From positions 620,001-684,000 of the forward strand of contig JAQJZZ010000021.1 of assembly GCA_030077755.1 (NCBI GenBank): DNA of 64,000 bases. Direction: 5' to 3'. The notes under the pieces are model-generated. The model saw nothing but the letters and a program-made list of their open reading frames with translations, was not told the DNA's origin and searched no databases. Below, in pieces: positions 45,764-56,639 of the stretch. Every line of letters begins with the position of its first letter. Position 1 is the stretch's first letter. Both the position numbers and the translations under genes were made by a program. The stretch comes from Filosporella fistucella. Taxonomy: Eukaryota > Ascomycota > Leotiomycetes > Helotiales.

Positions 45764-47861
45764 CTAGGGCATACTGTTACCTCCTATCACCCAAAAACTG
45801 CCCAGGTAGCACTGTTCAATTCGCAGTTTTAAAGTCACTGGTAAGGAATGGGTAAATGACGCGTCTGAAAGAACGTTCTTGATAATCTGCACAATGTCAG
45901 AACCTCAGATGCAAGATACCATTTCAGTCTTTAAGCTGTATCCGAGCTCACGTCTGGACTTACATCTTTGATTCCCTCGATATCAACCAGGCTCGCTTCC
46001 AAAGTATTCTTGAACCTCATCTGTAGTAATCCAGAGCCGATACTGATTCCCATAGCGATTCCAATCTGCTGGCTCATGTAATACATACCAATTGCAGTGG
46101 CCATATATTCCTTTGGAGCGGTCGTCGACAGACCAATAAATTGTGTTGAAGAAATGATCCCAGTAAAGAATCCTGCCAGAAAAGTTGCAGCAGCTGCTTC
46201 AAAGTATCCGATTGCGTGGGACCACGTCATCAGAATGAGTATAGATACGGCAATACTGAGGAACAAAGACACGAGAGATAGTTTCTTGTAGCCGCCCAGT
46301 CTGACAACCGCTTATATTAGTGGCAGTCCAGAGATGATGTGAGTTGTAACTAACGATTTAATAGCTTGACCGGCAACGAGGGCACCCAATGCGTTGCCTA
46401 TACTTGTTGGAATAATGTATGACCCAGCAGCTGCATCAGAGAGATCCTGGGTTCTCGAAAAGTAAGGAGCAATATGTGAGACAAACTAAGCCACCTTCAG
46501 TAGACGGACAATTAGTAACTAGTTGGAAAAACATACAGCATGACGACCACCAAGTATCAATAATTGAGCTAAACAGAAGATACCAACTTCTGTTTTCAGC
46601 AGCCATAATGGAATCAGTGGCTTGCGTCTGCCTGTATACATTTCTGACAAAATGAAAACGAGCACTGAGGATGAACCAATCAGAATGGTGCAAAGCACAG
46701 GAGCCTGGGTCCAGAGCTGAGTCCTCTTGAGATCGATGACAACGAGCAGGGAAGTGACTGCCGAAGCAAGGCTTAAAGCTCCAGGAAAATCAAAATTGCC
46801 GATACTGAAGCAATCAGGAAGATCACAGTCTCTTTCCGTACATTCTGGGCTAGGTGAACTCCCAGATATAACGCTATCATGTAGACTCCAGTAAATGAGT
46901 ACGCAGCAAAATACTGCAACTGGTACCTGGCATAGGAAAGACCTAGAGAGTCAGTACCGGACGCCAGGTAACCGAATTTTGACGGGGTACTCACCATCTC
47001 CAGCCTGCACTCCCAGTGATAAGGCCGCCTATAGGTCCACCAAGAGATATTCCAACCACGGCGGCAACATTGACGTAACTTCTGAGAATGGCAACTTCAG
47101 AAGGAGGAGCAAGATCTATTGCCAGTCAGACGGCACATTTTTCATTCAAGCAAATTTGCTTACCTGTAATGATGATGGAAGCAAGTGAAGTCATCCCCGA
47201 AGCTCCAAACCCAGCAATGACTCTGCCAATAATGACTTGCCAAAAGTTCTGACCAAGTCCACTGTATAAACATGTCAGTCCCAGTTCATCAGCTTCTCTC
47301 CAAAAAAACGTCAAGTGACAAGGTTCAGGGGACAATGTTGACCTACGAGATAGTACATCCAAGGCAGAACAAAGAGTAAGAAGTGATCAGCGGCCGAAGT
47401 CTGCCATATGTATCACTTAGTTGCCCATACTGAATAAGGTTAGTATTAATATTGTATAAATCCGACACCGCTTCCACCAAGCAAGCAGGATGCGATTGAT
47501 AGACGTACTAAAGGCAAAGTAACACAATATCCAATTGTAAAACTCGTCATCATCCATGATGCATTTCTCAGCTCATTGAATCGCGAAGCTACAGTCTCAT
47601 GAGTAGCCCATACTAGAGATGTATCTGCAGCCGCTAGTAGAATACCTGTATCCTCATCAGTTTGACACGATAATCATACAGGAGAAGTAGAGAATATCTA
47701 CCCAGTACTGCAGCTACAAGACCTATCTTGTCCCGTGACGAGAGCTTGAATACTCCCTTTGGCACAACCTTTCCATTCTCTTCAGGCCATGCCTGATCTG
47801 GATCGATTGCTTCTGGTGCTAGCAAGGGAGTTCTTTCAGTTGGCTCCTCTCGGGCCACCAT
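45764..47861 (-). CDS. DHA2-type MFS transporter
   Basis: Nine exons: 47861-47702, 47645-47509, 47429-47347, 47261-47164, 47115-46995, 46942-46537, 46485-46355, 46300-45964 and 45886-45764, 531 residues in one frame. The N-terminus MVAREEPTERTPLL carries a dileucine-like motif seen on vacuolar transporters. AADTSLVWAT, LYGQLSDTYGRLRPLI (motif A) and GRVIAGFGASGMTS (motif B) are followed by DLAPPSEVAILRS, GPIGGLITGSAGWRWSF (motif C region) and a second half with FVSHIAPYFSRTQDLSD. The pattern is the drug:H+ antiporter-2 group including vacuolar basic amino acid transporters. The exact C-terminus is unsure: the last exon could splice once more. It lies 889 bases from the synthetase-like gene on the same strand, so export of a small product is a reasonable inference. 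Confidence 0.85.
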
Positions 47862-48750
47862 CGTGGATGTTGCTGTCAGTACATGAATGAAATTAAGTGG
47901 GCAAGTGTGCTGAAAAGGATAGAGAGCCGTCAAGATATTCAAAATCAGCGGGCGTCATTGACCCTAGTCTAGATTAGCGTCACGACAAATGGAAACAAAA
48001 GACACATGGTAGATATTTTCTTTCAGCCTCTTCGATACTAGTACCCAAAAAGCTCTAGTGTGCAGCCGGATTGGAAGTTTTCTCGAAGAGAGACCATTCA
48101 TTTCTGCCCACGCGTCCACTCACATCGCCATTGTACGACCGTGTTTCAGCTCCGGGTAAAATTTTGAAAAAGTAGATCTGACATGTTTAAGAGTGTGTAT
48201 GTATAGAAATATGCTCTCTTCCTTGATCCCAGAAACTACCTCATTTGATGCGATGATGTTGTGATGCACTGCTCTTGAAAAGGTAAACCTGTAGGTGAAA
48301 CTTGCAAGACACTGGGAAAGAAGAGTCAGATATTTAGAGCATCCAAGCGACTGGTAAGCTCCATACCCAATCTACGGGAAACATGTCTCAGCCCAGCTGC
48401 TGAATGCAGCCACTCGCTCTTGCCGACTTTCCCGAATGTCTCATGTACCTTTTACCCCCAAGACACTTGCAAACTTTTGTCTCAAAATTCCGTTGTTAGA
48501 ATGGATCTTCATTGATGATCAATGTGGAATGTGGGTATTGAATGGGACAGGATGAACAGGAGTTTCAAAATCTTGAAGCTCCGTGAATTTGTGATGTGGC
48601 ACGAATTCGATCGTGCCTAGGCTTCCTCACTCCTTGAAATAATTTTCAAAGCAAGTTGGTTTAAAACAGTGATGGATAAGTTGTGGAGAGAGCCATGTAG
48701 ATCTCAGAGCTCTAAACTTGGTCGGCATCTTGACGATGGCGAATAGTCAC
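47862..48750. other. Spacer between MFS gene and synthetase-like gene
   Basis: MFS promoter side with a reversed CCAAT box next to a CGG triplet near 48066-48073. The exact CGG-N6-CCG element of the neighbouring divergent promoter was not found here. No gene seen. Confidence 0.4.
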
Positions 48751-50122
48751 TCATGCGTCATCTAAGTATCCATTCCGATCTGCAGCTTGCCACGCCTTGT
48801 CTCCAGCATATGCCACTCTTACTCCCTCGAGAAGAATATTTAATGCACTCCCTACACCCAGTTTCAATATCGTAGTATCCAACAGCCCCTGGTCAAGTCC
48901 CTCTTGAATCTCATCGTAACTGTGAAAGCTCACGGTCTTGCCATTGACTTCCACGCTGAACACAACTATTTCCTCCTTGTGTGCTAGCGAGCAACGTCTG
49001 GCTTTGAGCTCGGCAGCTGGAATCAATATATATCTCAGAATACCCAGAATCCCATTGGTGTCTGGATTATTCCCAGCCCATGGCGCCTCGGCAAGTTTTT
49101 GTACGACCACATCTGGGCTATCAAGAATACGAATCTTGGTATTTGAGGGATGTGAAGAGGACATCTTGGTTCCTAGGAGATTCAATAGCATCGTATTCAT
49201 CATCCTTGTGCGATTTCTGTAGCCGAGCTGTGGTAAGAAGTGGTCGGCGAATGCAAATATTTTTGCCTATAATTTCTCTCGTCAGTCTAAACGCTCACAA
49301 CACTGTAGACCCATGATCGTTTTCATGGCCAACTCAGGATGTGAGATTCTCAAGTGAGCAGTTTTCATACCTGATCTCTTCCACCCAGCTGCACATCAAT
49401 ATCTAATTGCTCTTCTGCCAGTGCTTGAAAGCCTGGCCCCAGTAATGGACTCAACATAGCCGGATTATAGCTGCCACCAGCTGCTTCCTTTGCTGCTTCT
49501 TCGGATACAATCGCACATAAGCGCCATTGATCCATCATGCATTTTTTGTCAAATTGGTAATCAGATTGTTGGATAAACTTTACTTGTGATGCCGGTACGC
49601 CAAGCGCTTGAAGTGTGGCTGCGATTGTGTACTTGTAATATTCCATGCGATATATGACCTGCTCCATCGGATGTTCGACATTGGTCATGAAAGAGTAAAG
49701 ATCAGCGAGCTTGATAGTAATCTATGAAACGTTTGAATATTCATAGCGATATTGACCAATAGAGGGAGAGCGAAGGAGGACCGACCTCGCATCCTGCATC
49801 AAGAAAATCGACGAGCTTCAGTAGAGGGATAAAATATCCGATATGTACTAGAGAATCTTAAACCAATAGGAAAGTTTCAAGATTATGAAAACCTACATTT
49901 CCCAGTTGGGGCCGTCACTGTAGAAGGTATGTCAGTACGGAGGAAGCGTAATCAATAGTGTTCTACAAACCTACTCCATGCGACTTTTGGATTTCTTTTC
50001 CCCTCCTCCAGGATGTGTTTCAGAATCTCAAGATTGCTGATATCTTCCGGCTCCAGACCTCGAGTGATCAAAGCCAGACGCTCCTCTGCCGTCATAACAG
50101 GTTGTGAGCCGGTGTTCCCCAT
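48751..50122 (-). CDS. Tyrosyl-tRNA synthetase-like enzyme with altered amino-acid pocket
   Basis: Exons 50122-49975, 49917-49897 (21 nt), 49847-49786, 49721-49371 and 49266-48751, 365 residues. Class Ic fold of the archaeal/eukaryotic cytosolic TyrRS type. ATP motifs are intact: APTGKLHIGYF (HIGH-like, His58) and TKMSSS (KMSKS-like, 228-232). GGRDQ keeps Gln194, and Gln176 is kept. The three tyrosine-contact positions are changed: Ala48 in VAWMTAPTG (Tyr in IYWGTATTG of normal enzymes), Gly172 in LLGPGFQAL (Tyr in LLYPGLQAL) and Ala179 in QALAEE (Asp in QALDEE). These equal human Tyr39, Tyr166 and Asp173 as I recall the family alignment. It is a paralogue unlikely to charge tyrosine, probably pathway-dedicated. 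Divergent from the oxygenase gene. Confidence 0.85.
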
Positions 50123-50369
50123 TGTAATATAGTCTTTGCTTAATTAGTATATTTAGATACGAAATGCAAGAGGCTTGTGGTTGAGGTAGTAGTATTTATC
50201 GTAGAAAAGAAATGACATGAAGCTAAGAATGGCTTTCAGAGACTTTGTTGACAGAATTATTCTATTCCAGATTCTAGGTCTCAATATGGGTCAGCCTTGA
50301 TAGGACTAGTTGAGACAATTGTCTATTCTCACAAGCCTACCATAGGTTCTGCTGAGACTTGTTGCCGCT

Positions 50370-50422
50370 CCAATAAGTGCTCGAATCAGCGGACGTCCAT
50401 ATAAGTCGTCGGGAGCACCCGA
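50370..50422. promoter_or_regulatory. Clustered motifs in shared promoter: CCAAT, GGACGTCC, CGG-N6-CCG
   Basis: The 488-base divergent promoter (50123-50610) contains CCAAT at 50370-50374, the palindrome GGACGTCC at 50391-50398 and an inverted repeat TCGGGAGCACCCGA at 50409-50422. The last contains CGG-N6-CCG, the spacing class bound by dimeric Zn2Cys6 regulators. They lie about 190-240 bases from the oxygenase start and 250-300 from the synthetase start. Co-regulation is inferred. Confidence 0.45.
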
Positions 50423-50610
50423 GCAGTAAGACACAACCACTTTGACCGAAGTGTACTCAAACCGTGCGCCATAAACCCAGCCACGTATGAAAAACAAGTC
50501 AAAGTTTTGGGATTCAATATCAGATATAAAAGCCCATTAATTCTCTGCAGAATCATCAAATACAAGATACGCAACCAAAACAAGCACTCACATTACATTT
50601 TCCTGCAACA

Positions 50611-51480
50611 ATGGAACAGAATAACGAACAGTCAGTCCCCACTGTGAACCTGACGACGATCTCTCTGTCCAAAATACGCCTCAACGACAAATCGGAGATG
50701 AGTTTGCTTTTACAAGCCGCTTCCAGCATAGGGTTCTTCTACCTTGATTTGAGAGATGATTCGACGGGAGAGCAGGTGCTGGCAGACTTACCAGCGATCT
50801 ATGGACTCATAGACACCTACTTTGGTCAGCCCTGCACCCTCAAGATCAATGATGCTAGAAAGGACATTCTTCCGTCCCAGGATCTGGGTTGGAAAGGGTA
50901 TGGAAGTACGGAAATGTTCGAGGTACAATGATCCGATTTCCCACTAATATTGCGAAGCTGACAGGAGTAATAACAGGCATCTCAGTATGAGATGATATCC
51001 ACTGGGACTTCGCATCTCCCACAAGCCTTTCAGGAGGTGGGCGAACAAGTCCTGCGATTCAGCGCCGCGTGTAACGATGCCTGCATGGTTGTGATCCAGA
51101 GTCTTGCTCCAGATATTGTGGCGCATCACCGCCTTGACCACCCAAGTGACACGGGTCTGAAGTTGATCACTGGCCCGACACTCGCGAAGAAGGAGGATAT
51201 GCCTGAGAACAAGCACACCGACAACGGGACGCTCACACTTCAATTCTACAATGAGTGGGGTTTGCATGCAGTCTCACCCGATACAGGCATTTGGGGCTTC
51301 ATCCCTCAGGTCGAAGGTTGCGCCGTCATCAATATTGCCAATTCGCTGCAGCAGCTATCGAATGGGAAATTCCACTCGCCCGAGCATCGAATAACGCAGC
51401 CATTTGACGGGGTGAGAAAGAGGGCGTATATCAGTTACTTTTTGAGGCCTGAAAACGAAGCTGTATCTGAGACAAAATAG
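50611..51480 (+). CDS. Fe(II)/2-oxoglutarate-dependent oxygenase (isopenicillin N synthase-like)
   Basis: Exons 50611-50922 and 50977-51480, 271 residues. N-terminal DIOX_N-like part (VNLTTISLSKIRL, SSIGFFYLDLRDD). The catalytic double-stranded beta-helix has KHTDNGTLTLQF (HxD, His184 and Asp186), distal iron His in FHSPEHRI (His241) and RKRAYISYF for 2-oxoglutarate binding (Arg253). At 271 residues it is shorter than the usual 320-350 of this fungal group, mainly at the C-terminus. Such enzymes hydroxylate, desaturate or cyclise in fungal secondary metabolism. The divergent promoter shared with the synthetase-like gene suggests that it acts on the amino acid or product that enzyme handles (inference). 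Confidence 0.9.
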
Positions 51481-54400
51481 CTTCAGGAAAATGAATGAGA
51501 GACATGGGTTTTGCCAGTCATCTATATCGTGATTGGTCAAAAACCAAGTGGCGTGCAGAAGAAGAAATAGCTAGACAAAGGATAGTAATTGGTGTCTGAG
51601 GCGGTGTCGTAATACACGCCAATACTCCTATACCAGGGTAATAATTGTACCAGCTACTAAAATATTTTATACTTAATCGAGTAATGCTTGGTTGAATCCA
51701 GTTTCCTGATTTGCTAAGATACCCTGACAATGGAGAAGCTGCCACAAACAAATTTACAATTATTTCCCCAAGTGACCATAGTAGCATCTTGGATGTTGGC
51801 ATGATCGAGAAAATATCCAAAAATCCTGGTCAAGATCGCGGGATAAAAACGATCATCACATGATACACACGTGATGATTGTTCCAGACCTCTGTCCCAGA
51901 AGCTTGTCTCAATCTTTGATAGCAACACAGTTTTGACTTCAAGTATTACTCTCTTTGATTATAATAGAACAGCTCTAGGTACCCAAATTGCAAAGTCGCA
52001 TCTTGTCATGGTTCCCTTCGTTTCATTCACTGGATTTTCGTTCACGCTCAATATCAGAGTCAAGGGCTCTGTACTTTGAAGTCAAATTAAACTACATTAC
52101 TCTGTGCGAAAATTAGCTATGAATATAATACTTAGTTCTTTTTAAGTATGATTAAGAGGGTGATTTAAGAATCAGTGGGTTTTCCGTCGGATGGTTCTAC
52201 TATTATAGGAATTTGTCGTGAGCAGCCGAAGCGGCCTGGAAATGCTGATTTGAATATTCTCTATACAAATAGTCACTAAGCTCTACAAACTGGGATATAC
52301 TTCATATTATATTGTGTAGTGAAGATAGGGTGACCTAAATCCAATCCACTTACAGTCGGCGACGGTGGCAAGAGGTGACGGTTGTCTCTGTTAACGACGA
52401 CACTTCACAGTAACAGACAGTCAACATTATTTCAAGACTCTACTATATCTTCAATGCTCTTTTGAAAAGCATTTGACAAAGTACGCCTAGCGCGCTACGC
52501 GCGGCATGTTTAATCGTGCTAATTTGGTGGACTCGTCTGAGGTGGAAAGTCGTGCATAGAGTTATCTCATTCTATGCCTCTGAGATCTTAAGAAACAGAA
52601 GATATTATTTGACGCCTCTAATTCTATAATAAGAATAGTCATTTTCATCTTTAACCCACAGTCCTCAGTAAATATTCGATGTCACCCCTCCCAAATCAAT
52701 TCGTGCAATTTATCTTCAACTTTCCTTTTTCAATGCCCTCTTTCCGAATGCAGCCACATTCAAGATCCCAATATGGGCAGCACTTCCCGTATAACTGTGA
52801 TATAAAAGCAGACTACAATCACATCAGCTCATAGAGGTCTTGAGCAGCTTACTGGCGCTACAATTGGCTTAGCGACTATTCCGAGCTCTTTCCAAGCTCG
52901 AATGGAGACACTGTTCCTTCCTTACCTATGGAAGTTTGTGTTAGTCTACATAGACGGTATCATCGTGCTCTCCACGTCTAGGTCTTAGTTCATACCATAC
53001 TGAAAAACGATGCCCATTTGACATATGCTGTTGGGTTTCTGAAATTGCTTTTGTTGTGAGGGGTTATATTGTTGAATAGTGTTCCCACGTCCAACTTACT
53101 CACGTTCATTAACCCGGAGGTCCATTAGTGTGTTCTTCACCAAATAGGTAACAATCAAGGGCGAAAAGGTTTGGGTGTAAGCCATGAACAGCTCTTCGGG
53201 AGTTGTACCAAGGAATTTGGGGTTCGAAGTCCCATTTCCTGAATGTTTTTGCAATTTCTTTTTGCCACTATCCGCAATTTTTCTTTTTAGAAAAGATTTC
53301 CTACTTGAGTGATCAAAGATAATGAGGGAAAGGCTGGGAGAATTGACGACGGTTGAAGAGTGACGACAATTAGGTAAACATTGACAACAATTCAACCATT
53401 AACACTTACCACGCCTTCACCCACCAACCACATAACTCCACACCTTCTCTCAAAACTCATCACAACTCACCCCCTCCCCTTGCCTTAAATTTTAAATCAC
53501 CCTTCGCATACAAAATTATCTCAAAACATGGTTCTTCCCTGAACTTACTCTGCCGACCTGGTTTTGATTTGTGAAGTCTAGGAACTGTTCCGATTTTGGA
53601 AAAGAAAAGGAGAGAATGGGAGAGAGGGTGAAAGTATCTATACGCCTCCACAGCAACCAAGCGCTGCATGAGGAAGTAAGCACTCTGGAAAATGGATGAA
53701 TAATCAAATGAGCGAGGTGTTCGAAATAATTGGTGAAAAATCGAATTCGAGGTATATCTGATTCTATGAATTGAGGGAATGTTAAATTTGAACTCTCACA
53801 AATAGTCATGCCTTCCACATCCCTAACTAGGAATCCAGCAATGACTCAAACGAGTATATAACCAAGACCTTGAACTCTACAATCGATCTCTCTAGAAAAC
53901 CACAAGGAAGTCGCTAGGGATCTTGCCGTCCGAGTATTCGGCACCAAGAGAACTATGATGGTTCATGATGGATCATCTTCTATCAATAAACCCCAGATGC
54001 AAACCCAGCAGGCTTTGAGCTTGAAAAACTTTCAAGGTATAGGTGAGACATTTTACAGTTGAAAAATCTGGATGAGAGTGTGATTTTCTGACCCTGGCGA
54101 AGTTGACGGTGGTGAAAGTTGACTAACGCTTTCTACCAGCCACACCTCAGGTAACAATTCCCGACACTCCTCATCCCTCATTCCCCATTCCTACTCTCCA
54201 GCAGCGATTCTGGAAGTTTCCTCCGGTCTAGTCTTCCAATGGATGAATATTGAGAGGTTTCTAACAGAGAGGGGGAGGGAAACTGGAATTGGAAGGAAGG
54301 AGAGAGGGAGGGAGGGGAGTAAGTAAGTGAATGATCAAATTTGTCAAAAAGAAGTGATATATGAAGGTGAGGTTTGCTGAGGGTAAATTGATATCGGCTG

Positions 54401-54567
54401 AGTAGAACGTAGTTCAGAAGGCGGCAGATGCAGGCCAAATATATCACAGAAGTCTAATAGAAAATTGTAATATATCTGTGGTTTGCTCTACTTATTCTAT
54501 CATATCGTACCCCCTCATCTATCTCTCTAATCTTCCCACCCCTATTCCATTCATACCATTCCCACAT
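51481..54567. other. AT-rich, gene-poor island
   Basis: About 3.1 kb without a convincing gene. A GC-rich patch with the perfect palindrome TAGCGCGCTA sits at 52488-52497 in otherwise AT-rich sequence. The minus-strand frame 53096-53395 (99 codons) ends at a good GTGAGT donor and is followed by plausible acceptors, but no splice choice gives a protein I recognise. CT-rich tracts lie at 53400-53480. No intact transposase or reverse transcriptase seen. Confidence 0.45.
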
Positions 54568-55946
54568 CTATAACTTTCCCTTCTCCGGCGCCCCTGGTCG
54601 TCCACCAAAACCCCATCTAATCTGATTCGCAACATTAATCTGCACCCCCAATTCCTCAGCCCAACTCCACACCAGTCCCGGATTCTTCTGAAACATGCGT
54701 CCCGCAAACACCGCATCTAATTCCTGGTTTCCTCTCGTATCTTTCTCGTTTCCTTTACCGGTAAGTAGTGCTTCGGCTTGAGTACCAGTAGTGATTGTTC
54801 CAACAGTGGTAACGAGTAATTTCGAGCCTACGCTCTCTTTGATCTTCTTGGCGAAGGGAGCTTGGTAGCCCAGACCAGGTTGGATTTTCTGTTGAGGGTG
54901 GTTACCTCCTGATGAGACATCGAGGAGATCGACTCCTCTCTCAGCAAGCAGATGTGCGAGTTTAACGGAATCCTCTACCGTCCAGCTTTCTCCCTTGAAC
55001 TCAGGGTTTGTGTCTAGCCAGTCACTTGCGCTCAAGCGCAGGAAGAGTGGCATATCCTTTGGCATTTCTTTTCTTGTTAATTCGACGATTTCGAGGGTAA
55101 GTCGAACTCGGTTCTCGAAGGAGCCACCATATTTATCTGTTCGGGTGTTGGAGACCGGAGATAGAAATTCGTGGAAGAGATAGCCGTGAGCATTATGGAT
55201 CTCGATAACGTCGAAGCCAGCTTTCAGAGCGCGCTTGACACCAGCCACCCAGGCTTTCTTCAAATCTTCAATATCCTGTTCGGACATAGCACTTGGCTGA
55301 GCATGATCATTGTTATAAGCAATTGCACTCGGTGCTTTAACGTTCTTGGGCCAACCTTTGACGTCTTCTGTAGCCAGAGCGCCGGCACTCAACCATGGTG
55401 CAACAGTACTTGCTTTTCTGCCAGCATGCGCAAGTTGGATAGCGATCTTCTGGCCTTGGGAATGTGCGAATTCGACAATTTTTGCGAGACCCCATTCGCC
55501 GGTAACATGATCATCTTTCCAGATTCCTGAATCTTCGGGGGTGATACGTCCTTCTGGCAGGACGGCTGTAGCTTCAATCATACTCAGACCTGGTCCACGC
55601 GAGATGATACCACCCAGATGGGCGAAATGCCATGCTGTGAGGTGCCCATCTTCAGCAGAGTATTGACATAGCGGCGAAAGAAAAATGCGATTTTGGAGAG
55701 CGAGGCCACGGATGGTAAGAGGTTGGAAGAGTTTGGGGATTGTTTTATTGTCCGGTTGAGGGTCGGATGCTGTGCCTGAAGGAGGAACTTGTGCGGGAGT
55801 GAAGTATGAGATCTGTTGCAAGTTAGAAACAGATCCATTCAGAGATATTGGACACAAGAACATACTCCCGGTGCAGCTTTATTAGGGATACCCTCTTCAT
55901 GTGCAGTCTCACCATGTTTTTGGGGGACGGCGTGATGTGTCGACAT
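54568..55946 (-). CDS. NADH:flavin oxidoreductase / Old Yellow Enzyme (YqjM-like)
   Basis: Exons 55946-55866 and 55812-54568, 441 residues. FMN-dependent TIM-barrel ene-reductase. Seen: LFQPLTIRGLALQNRIFLSP at the barrel start, the thermophilic-like SPLCQYSAEDGHLTAWH segment (Cys and Tyr that tune FMN), and IAIQLAHAGRKAS. IEIHNAHGYLFHEFLSPVSN supplies the substrate-binding HNAH, and LRLSASDWLD and VTTVGTITTGTQAE (phosphate site) follow. The start at 55946 (MSTHHAVPQKHGETAH) gives the typical NKAAPGISYFTPAQ leader across the intron. Natural substrates of fungal OYEs are alpha,beta-unsaturated carbonyls. It is separated from the oxygenase gene by the gene-poor island, so pathway membership is doubtful. 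Confidence 0.93.
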
Positions 55947-56639
55947 TTTGAAGTTGCAATTGGGATTCTCGAAGGGCAATTGAAGGGATAGAGACGAAGA
56001 GAGAACAATTGAGGAAAGTAAAGTATGGATAAGGGTTAGCTGCGCCCCCTTATATCTAAAACTTAGCCGGCATGATGTCACAAGTAAACAAAATTTACAC
56101 CTCTCTGATTGTTCAGCACCCTGTACCAACTACTGCCGGCAATTGTGCTACGGAAATAAATCCACAAATAACTGCCACTAGTGGCGTTAAGAAGTTTTCA
56201 AAAGGAGTTTTAAATGACTAGAAGGAGGTCTTGGTAGGTTTTGGTAGTTGATTTATAATCTGGATATTCCTGGATCCCTGAGAACGGGAGAGGACCAAAA
56301 ATGCCCCACTGGAGGGGTAATTCATTATCGTTATCTTAACGCCGATTCTAAGGTAGGTTTGGCGTATTGGAGCGTATTTGAGGAGAAGTCTCGGGATTGG
56401 AATCGTAAGCTATATCCAAATTCATGCGCTTGCATTCCAAATAATCTTTCGATCTCAGCTGCTTATAATGGGGCAAAGTGAAAGCTCAAACGGAACTTCA
56501 GATCTCTAATTACGATAGCAGGTCTATCTCGAAAACTTTTCATGTGGTATGTAACACCAAAACAGGAGCATGGGTGAGAGAAGAAATATGCCCACGGATA
56601 ACCCCAGCATCCTATGGCCAATAAGTCTCAAAAGACATA
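55947..56639. other. Spacer between GMPPA 3' end and OYE promoter
   Basis: 693 bases. No gene recognised; the 56248-56481 plus frame lacks a domain. Confidence 0.4.

Noticed and set aside
46773..46997. Minus frame reading through the MFS gene with hydrophobic residues
   Set aside because: An alternative frame joined by the intron at 46994-46943 continues the transporter (SFLCQVPVAVFCC and onward to GGRHA); this frame is a shadow.
48751..50122. Synthetase-like gene as a target-duplication resistance gene
   Set aside because: A resistance copy should still charge tyrosine, yet all three tyrosine contacts are gone; kept only as a less likely alternative.
53096..53395. 99-codon minus frame followed by a strong GTGAGT donor
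   Set aside because: Several downstream acceptors were tried; none gave a product with a recognisable domain, so it stays an unresolved hint only.
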